Shown here piece by piece: positions 41,351 to 53,975 of a stretch of DNA of 64,000 bases. The translations under genes and the position numbers were made by a program. The stretch lies in assembly GCA_050084515.1 (NCBI GenBank), contig CM114271.1, forward strand, positions 52,948,001-53,012,000. The letters run 5' to 3'. Position 1 is the first letter of the stretch; the number at the start of each line of letters is the position of its first letter. Under the pieces are notes generated by a model. The model was not told the DNA's origin, did not search any database, and was given only the letters and a program-made list of their open reading frames with translations. Origin of the DNA: Blasia pusilla (taxonomy: Eukaryota; Marchantiophyta; Marchantiopsida; Blasiales).

Positions 41351-43158
41351 ACTGCTCTCTTTCGCGTCCATCACTTCTCTCCATTGTCAGTACAAAATGC
41401 TCCGTGTGGTACGGCAACTTCTGCCGCATGATAATATCTGAGAACCGCAAGTTGAATTCGGCATTAAAGTCTGTCACCACATCTAGCATTCCATCGCGGA
41501 TCATCAACGCAGAGTTATCATATCGGTGCAGATCGACAGACTGAGTAGTGGCAAGCCCAAACTCCACCGACAACTTGCAGTGGGTCCGCGAGGATTGCGG
41601 GTCGTCAATCACGGGCGGGAAAATCACAAGTTGGGTAGGATAAAGACGAAATAGGCATAGCAGGTCGGTCTAGGTCAACGCTCCAGAGGCGGGCCAGGCC
41701 GCCAGGAGTGTTAGAGCCTCATCCTATGGACAGACAAGATATTCATTTTTGCGTCCAAGGATAAAATGATATAACGTATCTGTCCCTAATAAATGATAAA
41801 ACTTTAAAAAAACGTTTGATGGAAAATCCATCATAGATACAAAGGAGGGGGGGCATAGAGAGCGCAAAAATCTGAGGAAGGGGGCATAGAGAGTCAGGAA
41901 CCGCAAGCCAAAACCAGTCATTAAAAGAAAGAAAGGGGCCTTCCTCCTTTATCGACCAAACTCACCAATAGCATAGACAATATGAGCAACACCTAGAGAA
42001 GCCTACTATATGGCTACTACTAAGTGGGCCTCTCACGTTGGCGTTTCCAACCGCTTGAGCCCGCCGCCAAAGCCCATTTGCCCGGGCACGTTATAAGACT
42101 ATGGAGACCAATTGTCTTAGCTAAGGAATAAAGAATCACAGTAGCTATATACGTGCATAGGACACGTGGATAGGCTAGATAGTCAGAAAAAAAATAACGA
42201 GAACTTCTAGAGGCCGTAATTACGTCTGGTTATAGTGGGGTCGAGGTCGTTGGGCCATTTTGGATTTTGGGCATTTAGGGTTCTTCGCCCAAAAGTTTTG
42301 GGTTTAGAAATGTTAAGGGATGTGACCCTTAGGGCTTGTAGTAGCGACCATAGAAGGTCGTCGATTTTTCTGCGCCAAGCGCAAAATTAGTCTAGCATGA
42401 TGTTATATTGGGCTGACGTCCTCTGACCTTATTAAATGGAAAACCGAAAGTTATTAGTTGAGACTAAATTTCTGCATTAACCATTGGATAACCATTTTGG
42501 ATGCAGAAAATGGGTCACCCCAACCTTCGAAAGTGTCCATGGAATCAACCCCTTAGAGCCGGGTTCCATGAATGGGAGGGCGACCATTAAGGTTTGCCAA
42601 ATTTTTTGCGCCCAAACTTTCTGGGCGCAGAATTTGTCCTAGCAACTCTAAATAATACATATCGGACGGTTGTTACGAATAATTCACATGTTTTCTTGGA
42701 TGGTCTGTTGGAAAAATAATTTGGGTGCAGAAATGAGGTCGCCGCGATCTCTATGACTGTCCATGGGACTCGACCCTTAGAGACCGAGCCGTACAACCCT
42801 TAACCAATGTTGGCTTGGGCTACTACATCGGCACGGCTACAACAATGGTGGGCCGCTATTGGCCAAGATAACTACAGAGTAACTAACACAATGGCACACA
42901 GAGATTTGCACCCTTACCACAATGCAAATGTGCCATGTGGCTATCTACGTGATTGGGTCGCCAATTTGCTTAAACTTTTCACAAATTTTTTCAATATTTT
43001 GTGCAATTCTTGGACCAAGCTTCTCAATTTTTAGCTTTGTAACTTCGTGTAGGACACCACCACCGCCATCCCTATGCCTTAGCTTTTACCCCTATGTAGA
43101 ATTATCACCGACAAATCCAAGGGAGGAAAATGGGTTAGTGCTTTGGCACACACATCTT
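41351..43158. other. Noncoding stretch with a diverged duplication
   Basis: Bases about 42390-42570 and 42595-42795 are diverged direct copies (GGGTGCAGAAATG / GGATGCAGAAAATG, GTCCATGGGACTCGACCC / GTCCATGGAATCAACCCC, TTAGAG.CCG). This suggests an old tandem duplication or two ends of a dead element. The ORF at 41259-41627 overlaps the tandem repeats and is probably not a gene. Confidence 0.45.
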
Positions 43159-43293
43159 TGTCGTGCGCATACATATTGCTACACAACATACATCGCTGGT
43201 CACATCTACACCACACAACACCGATCTTCCCCCACACACGGGTCGATCCACACATGTACAAAAATCAACTCATACATATACATGGAGATCACA
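43159..43293 (-). repeat. Terminal unit of element E
   Basis: Begins TGTGATCTCC and ends GCACGACA on the minus strand. It matches 2164-2297 beside element A and marks the 3' end of E. Host-like sequence begins directly after it. Confidence 0.8.
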
Positions 43294-44463
43294 TTGCTCG
43301 TCATCCCTCTGAGTAAGCACTACTCCTAGACCCAACATGCTCCAATCCGTATGTAACTGGAATGGGCGACCCCTAACCGGTCTCTGTAAAATGGGTGAGG
43401 ACGTCAACCTGTCCTTGAGCTCCTGATCATCTCCCCACAACCAAACCTGATCAAGTCTCGTCAACAAGGTCAAAGACTTTGTGATCGCACTAAAATCCTT
43501 GACATACCGTCGATAGAAGTTCGCCAGTCCAAGAAATGCTCGGACTCGACTCACATCTGTAGGGCATGGAATCTACGCAATAGCCTCTACCTTCGTTTGC
43601 TGAACGCCTAACCCACTCGGGTATATGGTGTGTCCCAAGTACTCAATCTGCTCTTGAAAGAATCTGCACTTGCATGGATGTAACTTCAGTCCATGTAACT
43701 GCAATCGCCAAAACACCTCCTCCAAGTGTCGCTCATGCTCCTCAACCGTGGAACTGAAGATAAGAATATCATCTATGTAACATCGTAAAAAATCCAAGCC
43801 AGCCAGAATCCTATCCATCACTCTCTGAAACTCTGTAGGCGCGTTCTTCAACCCAAATGGTAAGAACAGCCACTGATACAAGCAATCTCTCCCGAACCGA
43901 TCTATCCCCCAGAATGCTGTCTTCTTCCTATCCTCCAACCTGATAGGAAGCTGATGATAGCTAGCACAAAGATCTCAAGTACTGAAGATCTTTGCATGCC
44001 CTACCGCATCAAAGATCTCCTCAGGAGTAGGCATGGCGTACCGATCTGACCTCGTCTGTCGGTTGATAGGACGGTAATCTCCACACATCCGCCTATCCGT
44101 CCAATTGCCATACATATCCTTCTTCGCCGGCACGACTGTGGCAAATGCATACTCCCCATGTGATAACTCCACAAGTCCTTCCTCCAACAAGTCCTGACTC
44201 CTCCTCTGAATCAAGGCTCGCTCCATATCAGAATACCTGTAGGGTCGACGAAAGATCGGCGTATCACTAGCCAACTCAATCCGTATCCCGGGACCCTTCA
44301 GCTTACCCAAGTCTCTCATACTGAAGGTAAAACAACTGACGTGCCCTCTTAGAAACCTATGAACTCGCCATCGCTCTCCTCCTATCAACTTGAGACCTGT
44401 CACAGGCTCCCAAGTCTCCATCGTGACCTCACTCGGAGAGGACGCAACCTCCGGCTTTGGTTG
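43294..44463 (-). pseudogene. Reverse transcriptase with start of RNase H (element E)
   Basis: One frame covers METWEPVTGLKL (44421), DTPIFRRPYRY, MCGDYRPINRQT, FLPFGLKNAPTEF, YIDDILIFS and VRAFLGLANFYRRYVKD, then the RNase H start ([18 protein letters not shown]). Only two stops interrupt it, near 43975 and 43573. The latter is CAG in element A and TAG here. The catalytic YIDD is intact. RNase H is truncated at the junction with the terminal unit. Confidence 0.9.
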
Positions 44464-44466
44464 CTA
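44458..44466 (-). promoter_or_regulatory. Conserved leaky stop UAG-CAA-CCA (element E)
   Basis: ACA TAG CAA CCA on the minus strand, followed in phase by METWEP 45 bases later. This is identical in layout to A, B and D. Confidence 0.78.
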
Positions 44467-45766
44467 TGTAGCAACCCTAGCCACCTCCGCAACAGCCACT
44501 CCACTCTGACCTCCTACACCATGCTCTACATCCGAAAAATGAACATGTGCTACTCTGGCTACCTTCGCACTCTCTACTCAAACAACGTTCCAGAAAGTCC
44601 ATGGGTGCCTATCTCTCCTCGTCTCGCCCCCAGCCAATGCCTATACACACCCTGTAGGCAATGGTCCAACTCGTGGACGTGACGGCATGGATGACACTCG
44701 CATCCGTCTCTGCTCAGCCATACCTAGGCTGACTATCCATGTGAGATAGTTGAGGTCCATTGTCTGCCCCAACACGTGTCTGAGGGATTCCTCAATCATC
44801 CCTCGCACCGCCGTAGTACCAGTAGTGAACCCCATGGCGCGCTTGCGCTCATCTACTGTAGGCTCCTCCAATGCTCTGGTCACCTCATCCCAAATCATGC
44901 CTGGCCCTCCCTGACGAAAGGCATGGGATGCTGGGAAGCTCACCAACGTAGGTAACGCTGCCCTCAACTCCCCCACCCTATTGGCCATGGCCAATGGTGG
45001 TCTATCATCCCGTGTCACTACTTGAGATCAACGCCCTGAGCCCAAAATAGCATCCACTGTGAGATGTGGTGCTCTCTAGACTCCACCGTATGCTCGACTC
45101 AGTACCTTTGATGGTATTAGGTTCGTCCACCACAGTCGTGGACGATGGGCACGTGACCCAACTCTCACAGCATCTAACAACACAGCAGGTCCCAACCAGG
45201 ACCTCACCTCATGTACACTCATCATCACATGTGCACGAGTGTCTCCCAACAACGGCACGTTCTCCAAAATGTACGTTGGAGAACATATCTGACTCTCCTG
45301 CAAGTGTTGTACTACTCGCAGCATCTCCCAAAACATCCCTGACCTCGGATCCTGCAATCCAAATCCTCAGCCAACTGATGAATGACCCTGACATGGCCAT
45401 CCAGCAATCACCAAATGAATGGTGCCAACTCTATCTAGATCCTACGCCCCCACCAAAGAGATGTCGGCGGGTAGCGTATGCTGATATCCGACGTACTGCA
45501 GATACCAGCAACAAATCATGATACCTCTGGACCAATCTCGCCACGTGACGTAATGATACTCACCGCGCGGTCTCATCTCTCTCCACATAAAGATAGTGAT
45601 GCACCCGTATGCCCGCCTGCAATATTGCAGCCAATCTCGTGCTAATCCCTTCGAAGAGATCTAACACCCTAACACCCTCCTCTGGGCACTACGACACAAC
45701 GGGTGTGGTATCCAGTGGGGTCAACGTCTCCACTCCAAGGGCCCGATCGCCACGTGACTATTGCTG
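44464..45766 (-). pseudogene. DNMT3-like cytosine-C5 methyltransferase (element E)
   Basis: In coding order the region shows a motif I remnant VLDLFEGISTR, where the conserved glycines have become Glu and Arg through G-to-A changes, then YVERDE. Motif IV GWPCQGHS is intact. YILENVPLLG and GSRAHRPRLWWTNL (45076-45357) and the C-terminal block with TMDLNYLTW (44641-45018) follow. Frameshifts and stops separate these pieces. The stop near 44641 is CAG in element A. The AdoMet site is lost, so this copy would be dead even with its frame restored. Confidence 0.85.
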
Positions 45767-46128
45767 CTATGGGATAAAAGCATGACTCCACGCCTGTCTC
45801 ATGAGGTCATCGGCACTCCTTTGTAGCTCTCTAGTCGTACCCCACAATGGGGAAGAGGTCTCGCCAACATGGGAAGAGACACCCGCCATGGCCTGTCTCT
45901 CCGTGGGACTATCCGCTACTCGGACATCCTCCGCATGTGTGTTCCCCTCCAACAACTCTCTTGGCCAGCTAACACTACCTGGGAAAGCCGCCAACGTGGT
46001 CACAGACTCGCCTCGTGATCGACCACCTCGTCCCGCAAACTGCACGGGTAATTGACTCATCCGGCCGTCACCTGACCGCCATCCTGGCCGATAAGCAATG
46101 GTCATGGCGGGTGTCTCTTCCCATGTCA
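45767..46128 (-). pseudogene. Protease-methyltransferase linker (element E)
   Basis: A 120-residue open stretch (RPGWRSGDGRMSQLPVQF ... AWSHAFIP) matches the linker before the methyltransferase in B and D. No domain is recognised in it. Its separation from the protease frame is caused by the neighbouring palindrome. Confidence 0.7.
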
Positions 46129-46168
46129 AGGATTCATCCTTGACTCCCAGAAGTCAAGGATGAATCCT
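46129..46168. repeat. Perfect fold-back palindrome inside element E
   Basis: Bases 46129-46145 and 46152-46168 are perfect 17-nt inverted repeats with a 6-nt loop. They lie exactly at the protease-linker boundary and break the frame. D and B lack the extra arm. Confidence 0.9.
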
Positions 46169-46620
46169 AGGGGATATAACACTGTACTCCCCACCAACAC
46201 ATCGTACGACTCAGCTAGTGTCGTAATTGCACGTGTACGCACCATAGCACTATCCGTCTCATGCTTTGGCTGGACTCTGAAAACTATCTCCTGTCGAGTC
46301 ATATACTGCGTGGGTGACACGCCCCCAATCGAGGTCTGTATCTGGAAGGGACAAGGCTCAATGTCGGCCTTCCGTAACCCCAACGCTAAACACGCCGCCT
46401 TACCGAACATCAAGGGTTGCGCTCCCGAATCAAGTAGGATGCACTGCAAGTGGTATATTGTCCCGGTCAGACTAACCAAGTAAAATACTCCAGCTCGATT
46501 ATCCAATAACACTACTCCAAGTGTCACCACTGCTCGCTCTATGGCCGTTCGAGCTGGCATATCTACCAACTTCGCCCCCGCCGCATGCCATGACACGGTG
46601 GGGAACGTCCCAAGCACCAG
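46169..46620 (-). pseudogene. Aspartic protease (element E)
   Basis: The frame 46126-46935 runs from the end of Gag into the protease without a stop, which shows that Gag and protease are one ORF in this family. The active site is LLDSGAQPLMFGKA, followed by QTSIGGVSPTQ and ESYDVLVGSTVLYPLGF. It lacks only the last residues because of the palindrome. Confidence 0.85.
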
Positions 46621-48605
46621 CTCTGAGGGAAAGTCCACCACCTCCTCAACTACCTCTGAACAAGAAGCAATCATCTCTCCATGCTCACACAACGTGGCAG
46701 CCAACCGTAGCACCTCAGCTGGTCCAACTCTCAACGTCGTCAACTCTATGGCGGAAAATAGTGGAGTCTGACTCACTCTGGTGGCCACCTCCAACACTAT
46801 GGTTGACACTGACTCCACTCGAGCCGGCATAGGAGTTGTCACTCCAACTCCTTGTGACGTCAACGTAGGTACCTGAGCTGTAGGCACCGCTGGTCGTTGA
46901 GGCACCATCGATGGTGTGTGTAGTGTCTCTGACAATGTGAATGACTGTGGAACCCTCGCCTGCCGCCCATCGGTCCCCTATAGTGGGTCAATCTCAACTC
47001 CACCTCTCGGTGGCTCGGTGACTCGGGGTGCTGCGAGAGGCACCGAGCCACCACTGCAGCTGCCTCAACCTGGGCTGCACTACACATAAATCCCATACTG
47101 GCGAGATCCTCACCCGGGTTAGGGTAAGAGGTAGAAGGTAGAGTCACACTAGCTGCTCGCAGCTCCGTGCCTTCCCTAAGCTGCATCATCGTCATGGCAG
47201 CAATCCTCTGCTCCAACCGATCGATGCGTGAGAGAAGTGCCGGCTCTGGTGCTCCTGCTCCATCTCCTCTGGCTGGTGGTGGTCCTCTACCACCACGTCC
47301 AGGAAGGACTCCCCGACCTCCTCCAGGACGACCGCCCCCAGGCCCTCCGCCTACCTCTGGACGTGCCCCTCGGCTAAGGTCAAAACATCTATCCCTAGTG
47401 TGACCATATCTGTGGCAATAGTCACACTAGTGCTGTGGTGGGGCCATCCTCTGTGGCTCCTGAGCAATCGGAGGCGCTGGTGGTCCTCTCCCATCTTTGT
47501 GGCGATCTCTCGCCTATGGGCCCCTCCACATGTCCAACAAGACCACATGGGTCCCTGCTGGGCAACATATGTAGGTACGGGTCGTTGCCTCATAGGCTCA
47601 CGGTACCCGCCCTGCTCTATGGGCACACTCGCATGTTCTCGTGGTACTGGTGCTCGCTGTGGCACCTGTGGGGTCACCGTCACTCGTGGACCCATCCACT
47701 CTCGAGCAAATCCAGCGGTCACTACCTGCTCCTCACTCATGTTCAGCTCAATACGCTCAGACAACTCAAAGACCACCTTCAATGTGGGCTTCGCTGTGTG
47801 AATCAGCACCGCATCTCGGACTCTCCTCCGTAGTTCTTGGTCCAGAACCCCCTACCAATATTGGACTGACTGCGCCTCAGTCACTCCATACGTAGCAATA
47901 ATCAACCTCCTCATGCGTGTGAATGCCTCTCTCAGACTCTCACCCGATCATCGCTGAAAACTTCAGCTTGTCAGTGCGTGCGCCCTGGTAGCTCTTCCCC
48001 AACTGTCGGAAGAACTCCACTGTGGGGCTGAAGCTAGGTGGCCCTCTACCACCAGAGGTCTCTACCACATCGCCTGTCTCATTGCCCTCCTCTCCATCTA
48101 GTCTCCAGGCTGATGGTGTGGGTCTCTCTCCTCTCACAATCCCATCATATGCCTCGCGACCACTAGTGGACACATACCCTGGAGCCCAATACATCCTCCA
48201 GGCATCGATCTCTACTGAATATAGTGATCAAAACTCCATGTAGTCATCCATCGGAGGACCCTCCAAGTGCTGGAACAACCCCTTCCATGCCATGAAAGGG
48301 TTGAATCGTGTTGGGGTCCGTATCTCCTGGAAGTCGCACCACGTGTCAAACTCCTGGATAAAATCATCTAAGTCGATGGTGCCCACTGCACCCGAGAAAC
48401 GACGCATGCCCGGATGGCCCATGTCGTCCATCTCTTGCCAAGTACTACTGTCTCTGTCCGCGATTTTGTCACCAGACCCAGTGTCTAGTGATGACGATCC
48501 AGCCACGGATGGATGTCGAGGTAGCTCCTCACTGGTAACCCCTCGGTATCTCATTCCACTCCATGTCACACCACTACTACTGCTCGCACTACCCCGTTCT
48601 TCCAA
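46621..48605 (-). pseudogene. Gag with nucleocapsid region (element E)
   Basis: Pieces in coding order: an N-terminal Ser-rich region and capsid start (48228-48605: FIQEFDTWCDFQE, KGLFQHLEGPPMDDYMEF), a middle part (47940-48194: FRQLGKSYQGARTDKL), a nucleocapsid region (47351-47809: SCWTCGGAH) and a C-terminal region with a short coiled coil (46860-47216: MEQRIAAMTMMQL). The CCHC knuckle is damaged by frameshift. A Pro/Gly/Arg-rich stretch lies near 47270-47380. Confidence 0.82.
47009..47052. repeat. Inverted repeat inside gag of element E
   Basis: GGTGGCTCGGTG (47009-47020) and CACCGAGCCACC (47041-47052) are perfect inverted arms. A second interleaved pair CCTCTCG/CGAGAGG (47003-47009, 47034-47040) overlaps them. 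The gag frame is disturbed here relative to D. Confidence 0.7.
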
Positions 48606-49906
48606 ACCCTGGAAGAACGCCGTGATGACAAACCCTGTCTCACCCGCTCAAGCACTCAGACTCACCGAGAGTCTCCCACACTCCTCACTAGCTCACCTAT
48701 GCTAACATCAATCCCGTGATGACATACCCCGCCTCACGCACACTCAACACTCGAGCTCATCATGAGCCTCCCAACTGACTCACCTAACCTAGCGACACTC
48801 TCTCGGGTCATACACGCGACCCCTACTCGGCAACCATCGTATATCCACCAACATGCTACACATGAACAGATTCTACACTCATCACCATCATTCCACCCAC
48901 CTAGCACCAGCTACTACCCGATACCCAGCACTCTCAATCACACACGACAAGTGCGGGAAAAGGGACTCAAATGGGTAATCTGATCACGCCCTCCAACCTA
49001 CTGCACCGTCAACATGCACTCCTCCACGTGATATGACAACCTCCGCAACACAACACTCTCCTCGACCAACACGTCGATCCTCTCGTCTACAGATGCGAGC
49101 AACCCGTCCGCATCATGCGCACTGCCCCTCCATCATCAACTCTCGCAACGCCCTGTCGCGCCCCAAAAACATCATGTCACGCAAACCTCTCTGTCCATCC
49201 CCACACGCGGCATGTAACCTGACTCACCCTGGTCGGGCTCCACTCCTACCACGTACGCCCTGCCCGACCACGTGAACATGACCCCGACCACATCCGCACT
49301 CTCAACCACGTAGCTCAACATCATCCACGTCCGCTGTCCGACTATGTCGGTCACTCACGACGTCGACATCCTCCCCGCCACCACGTTACCTAAATGGGGG
49401 GAACCTTGGCCCGCACCCCTTTGGCTCCCTTGGGCCTTAAATGCGGGAAAAAGGGGGGCGCCGCCCGTCCGCTGCTCGTTCGCACCAACCCTAGCCTTCG
49501 CGATCTAGCCGCCCTTTACTTGATAGCCCCCCGGCGGCTGCAAGCCCTAACTCTCCTTCCTCCAAAATCCCGACATTCCCGCTATTAGATGACGCTATTC
49601 CTGCCGTCACAACCTGCGCTACACCTTGTTGTTGTCCCCCATCAATCCGCACCAACAAAATCTGAAAAAAACGGACAGCGCTTCCGCCCACGGCCTTGCA
49701 AATAGAAAAATGACAAACACCTGCAACACACGCGTCTCTAGGGGCTCCCGACTAAGGCAACTCGCTTGCCTACCTGCAAACAACGAATTCCCACCAGCTC
49801 CCTGCCATCTTTCTCATATAAAAATAAAGAGTAGTAAAAACGGCACACCCGGCCTAAACTCCACTCCTCAATCTTCATGGGCATATCGAGCCTCGTCCAC
49901 CCCGTA
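48606..49906. other. Leader of element E and junction with element D
   Basis: This is C-rich on the plus strand, with repeated short motifs such as CACGT and CCGACCAC. No reliable gene or LTR was recognised. The boundary between E's 5' region and older flanking DNA lies somewhere near 49400. Confidence 0.45.
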
Positions 49907-50116
49907 CTATATATCCCAAGGAGAGAGAGCTTGAGAGCTCATTCTCTCTTTGTTGAACCTCTTGGCATGAGGCGGCGGAGCTATGGTTCCTTGCCTTGTG
50001 AGTGTAACCCAAGCCTCTCATTAGGAGAGTGGGTTTGGTTTGACATGAGAGAGAGTGCACACCTTTGAGAGCTATGGTGTGAGATTGTGTAGAGAGAGAT
50101 TGGATCTTACTTTACA
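49907..50116 (+). repeat. 5' LTR remnant of element D
   Basis: Matches 60811-61020 closely, starting at a TATATATCCCAAGG box that could be the LTR TATA box, and ends CTTACTTTACA. The CA end defines the LTR end, which is lost at the 3' copy. The upstream LTR part is missing or diverged. Confidence 0.8.
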
Positions 50117-50186
50117 AAGAGAGAATGAGAGAATGAGAGAAAGAGAGAATGCGAGAATGAGAGAGTGAGAGAGAGTAAGAGAGCTT
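50117..50186. repeat. GAGA-type microsatellite
   Basis: A run of GAGAATGA, GAGAAAGA and GAGAGTGA units follows the LTR remnant directly. No primer-binding site is apparent at the LTR edge. Confidence 0.8.
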
Positions 50187-50725
50187 CATGGGGGAGCTCG
50201 CTCGTCACTCGCTGTTTTTTCAGGTTGGGGACCGTGTTCCCCGTTCAACGGCTCATGGGAGTGCTCATCGGAGCAAGGGTTGCTTGGATTGTTCTTTGCA
50301 TTTGCCAATTTTTTGTGTGGAAGAGTGGCGCGCGGAAGCGCTGCCCAATTTTCTGATAGGGATTGAGTATGGGGGCGGGTTGCCCCATGCCGATGCTTTC
50401 GAGAGCACCATGTCGCTTGCTCATTTGCATTTTTATAAGTTTTACATTTTTTTTGGGAGGAATCAGCGCGGAAGCGCTGCCGAATGTTGGGTAGAAGAAA
50501 GAGACATTGGGCTTTACGACAGTCCCTGTCAGTTTTTAGTGGAATGTTAGATTCCAAATATTTTTTGATACTGGCGTAGATCATGAAGTTGTGCACGCTG
50601 TACAATAAACAATACGCAATTTGGATTTGTGAGAAAAAAGTAATGGTCAATCTTGAAAAACTACCATTGCTAGGCGATTTTTAGGGTTAAATTGTGCAAA
50701 CCCTTAACCAGCCGCCACACCGGCG

Positions 50726-50825
50726 GCGGCCGTCACCGTCAACCATCAATGGTCAACCGTCACCGTTCTTTTGTCACCATCAACGGTCAACCGTCACCGT
50801 CAATGGTCCACCGTCCGTTGTCCAT
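50726..50825. repeat. Short tandem repeats GTCAACCGTCACCGT
   Basis: About six imperfect units of GTCAACCGTCACCGTCA and GTCAATGGTC lie in a row. Confidence 0.75.
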
Positions 50826-51502
50826 CCTTGGTTGCCATTGCCGCCGTTACGGAGTGGAGGGTCTTCCACAACATTCGTTGATTCTCGGACTTGCGTCGCC
50901 ATCACGTACTTTGTTTTGGCCGCCACCGTTGTCGTGTCGAGAATCTTTCTTCGAGCAAGGGCGGGCCTTCTAGCTGCGGTAGATGCGGTCGATGCAAGGT
51001 GAACTCTCTAATAAGTTCTCCTTTTTCAATACAAAATTATGATGTACACTCTCCATTCTCTCACGACAGGTATCACAAATGGAAGTGCCGAGGCGATCAC
51101 TTCTTCGTAACATCGGACCCCGAAATTCCTAACTATAAAATCCCTATAAACTATTTTACGTTTATACACGAGGAAGATAGCACAACTAGTGTTAAACCCT
51201 ACTTGACCAGGCCTATTGACATCCATGGATCGCTATATAAGGACATACAAAGTACAATCCCATATCCTTCCATATGTGACGATAGGAAGAATCACCGGAG
51301 TTGGAGATTGCATGACCTGGTTCATGAACGCCTCCCCAAAGTGATAAACTAAATAGCGAGTGAACCAGTGCCTATCTACAAAGAGTACCTTGACATGGTA
51401 AGGATTTAGGAAAGGAAAGTCGGGCACAGCTCGTGCTCCACCCCTATCCATGCTTGACAGACATTCTCTACTCTTCTCAAGAATGGGTTTTGGCGGAGTT
51501 AT

Positions 51503-51706
51503 TCTCCCAAGAGGGGTAATCCACTCTCATTGGGAAAGTAACAAGCCAAAACATCCGCTATTTTAGTATGACTAAACTCCTCTACAGTGACAAACCTCTC
51601 ATCCCCACACACACACACACCACACTCTAGAAACCTCTCGAAGAATAGACCATGATCAAGTTACTCTCCCAAGAGGGGTGATCCACTCTCATTGGAAGAG
51701 CAAGCA
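51503..51706. repeat. Direct repeat pair of about 40 bp
   Basis: CTCCCAAGAGGGGT.ATCCACTCTCATTGG occurs at about 51503 and again at about 51665. Both lie in the LTR-like stretch. Confidence 0.7.
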
Positions 51707-53975
51707 ATCCCAAAGCCATGCACTCAAGAGAGACACGAGAGACTCAAGATGTGGAATAGAAGGTGATGAACCCTTGAAGGTCCCTCCTCTTTATATACTC
51801 ACAAGGGATCCACAAGAGTACGAAATAGAGCTTATCTTATCTTGTGCCACATAGCTTCCTCTCAAGGCTTAGCCAATCACATTTTGACACAAGTAGATTT
51901 CCTCTTATCTCTTCCAAAATATCCTCTTTTACCCACATGATATTTTCCAAATTACCCCAACTAACCTAGCCACCAACCAAGACTACTTTTGCTTTTCATT
52001 AAAGCAACTACTTTACTTTTATAAAGTCATCTTTTATTTCTTACCTCCTTTTCCTAAAGTTGGGCCCGCATAAAAGAGGCACCATAAAGAGGTTTAAACA
52101 TAAGAATCTCCTTTTTCTAAGCCAATTTACTTAATACTAATGAAACTCTATCTAACACTTAATGACGAAGGAGTTTACACACTGGTTGATTTTACTATAC
52201 GACACCGTCATCAACCTGTGATGGCATATGACCTAATGTTATAGTGTTTGAGTTTTGATTTCCTGCTGCTATGTTGTGATTGGTAGCCGCTCAACGACGA
52301 CCGGGTACCGTGTCGTGACGCCCGTAGCCGCAACGCGCCGCCGATTGCTGCGCCGTGCCGCTCGTGGCCGCACCGCACCGTCTTGATCGCGAAGCCACTC
52401 CGGCATTGTGGAGCATAGTGTGGGTTTATTGTTGATTGAGGAGGGTATGCCCGCCGAGTGCCGCATCCCATCATCGAGGGCCGTGCCGTTCGTAGCCGTT
52501 CCGTGCCGCCTGCAACGCCACACCGTTCTACTGGAACTGCACCGTCTATCGAGGAGTTTTGAGCAACGTCAGTACGGGAGGAGTATGACTTGCTGATTGG
52601 AGGAGTTGTCTCCACGATTGAGTTGGGGTCGAGATTCGCAGTTGCTGAGGAGCGACATCGATATGTGTTCAAGTTACCCATTACGGTCCTTTACCCCTGC
52701 GTGTGAGGATCAGGATTTGGGTAGTTTATTTGGGGATATTGGGTGTGTGGATGCTGATAGCATCATTTATGTATGTGATTTAGGGGACATAGACCTGTGT
52801 GGGATGTCCGAAGTTGAGGGTAGGTTGCCGATGAAATGATAGCTTGGTCGAATTGTCGCACCACGCCGCTTATTGCCGCACGTTACATGTCTCGGGGAGG
52901 GAGAGTGTAGATCGAGTGCCGCATATTTGGGATGAGTGATTGAGGGATTATTCGCGAGGCAAGAGTGATCAGGTGAGAAGGACACGAGGGTCATCACGGC
53001 GTCTGTTCGAGACTTTGAGAGGCGAGGTGGTGAACTTGAGAGTAGCTCTAGAGGTTTTACGCGGAGTGGCGTGAGGTTCAGGGACCATCTCGACCTCCTT
53101 CTATGTCATCGTCAGACGAGGAGGAGGGTGTAGAGGAATTTGTGAGCACATCGCCACACATTGTGAGTGGTCCTACTAGTTGGGCGTACGAGATGGCCAA
53201 CCGGGGTAGAGGACTGCGTAGGTTTTCAGGTGCAGTAGGTATGATTGAGTTGCACGATTTCATAGGAGAGTTTAGGAGTTGGTGCGACTCCCAGCGGGCC
53301 AGGAACTCTAGAGAGTTCAACCCGTTTACATCATGGAACGGTATGTTCCAGCATTTAGAGGGGGCACCCATGGACGATAACCATGAGTTTTCCCACATAT
53401 ATGCCCAGGAGATTGAGGCATGGTGACTCTACTACGACCCACACTATGTGTCATGGACGGAGCCGTTCCCAGATGAGGAGGAGGAGTCAGGAGAGGCTAC
53501 TTCCTCTTCCACTAGTGATGTTTTAGGAGGGGTCACTTGCACTGGAGCAGTTGCACCGTCTAGTCGGGTTCGTCCCAAATTCAACCCCGTGGTTGAGTTC
53601 TTTGCTGAGTTGAGGACGAGCTACCAAGGGGTACGGACGGAAAAGTTGCGAAGCATCCACAACTTCCAAAGGCGCCCGGGTGAGAGTTTACGTGAGGCTT
53701 ACACTCGCTTGCGCCGGTTGATCAACGTCACTCAGGGGGTGACAGAGGCTCAGGCTATCCAATCATGGTACGCGATCTTTGGACGGACCACCTGCGCCAT
53801 AGTGCGGGAGGGGTGCTTCTTATGAACACCTCCCCTACCTTGAGAGATGTTTTTAGGACCGCCGAGAATATTGAGCGCAACATGGCGGAGGAGAGCGTAG
53901 CCACCATGGGTTCTGGGCGAGAGCAGTCGCGATTGGCTGCACCACATGTGCAGCAACGTGAACTCCGAGATAGGT

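Larger units (their letters stand above)
43159..49400 (-). mobile_element. Element E: Ty3/gypsy-DNMT element, 3'-truncated
   Basis: On the minus strand the order is leader, gag, protease, linker, methyltransferase, leaky stop and RT. RNase H is cut after LTQRDDE and joined directly to a terminal unit, so integrase and PHD are missing. The proteins are closest to element A. The right (5') boundary is not clear and no 5' LTR was recognised, so 49400 is approximate. The RT frame runs unbroken in phase except for two stops. Confidence 0.88.
50187..53102. other. Long leader of element D with probable inserted DNA
   Basis: A plus-strand ORF at 50891-51352 has an RYHKWKCRGDHFFV segment that recalls gag-like ORFs of plant retroelements, only weakly. 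Bases about 51480-52214 look LTR-like on the minus strand (TATATA near 51795). Bases 52215-53100 are GC-rich with GCCGT/GCCGC repeats and are probably D's own untranslated leader. No gene is certain. Confidence 0.45.

Noticed and set aside
41259-41627. 122-codon minus-strand ORF
   Set aside because: About a quarter of it is translated tandem repeat and the rest has no recognisable domain.
50726-51002. ORFs across the GTCAACCGT repeats
   Set aside because: The open frames follow from the tandem repeat and have repetitive composition with no domain.
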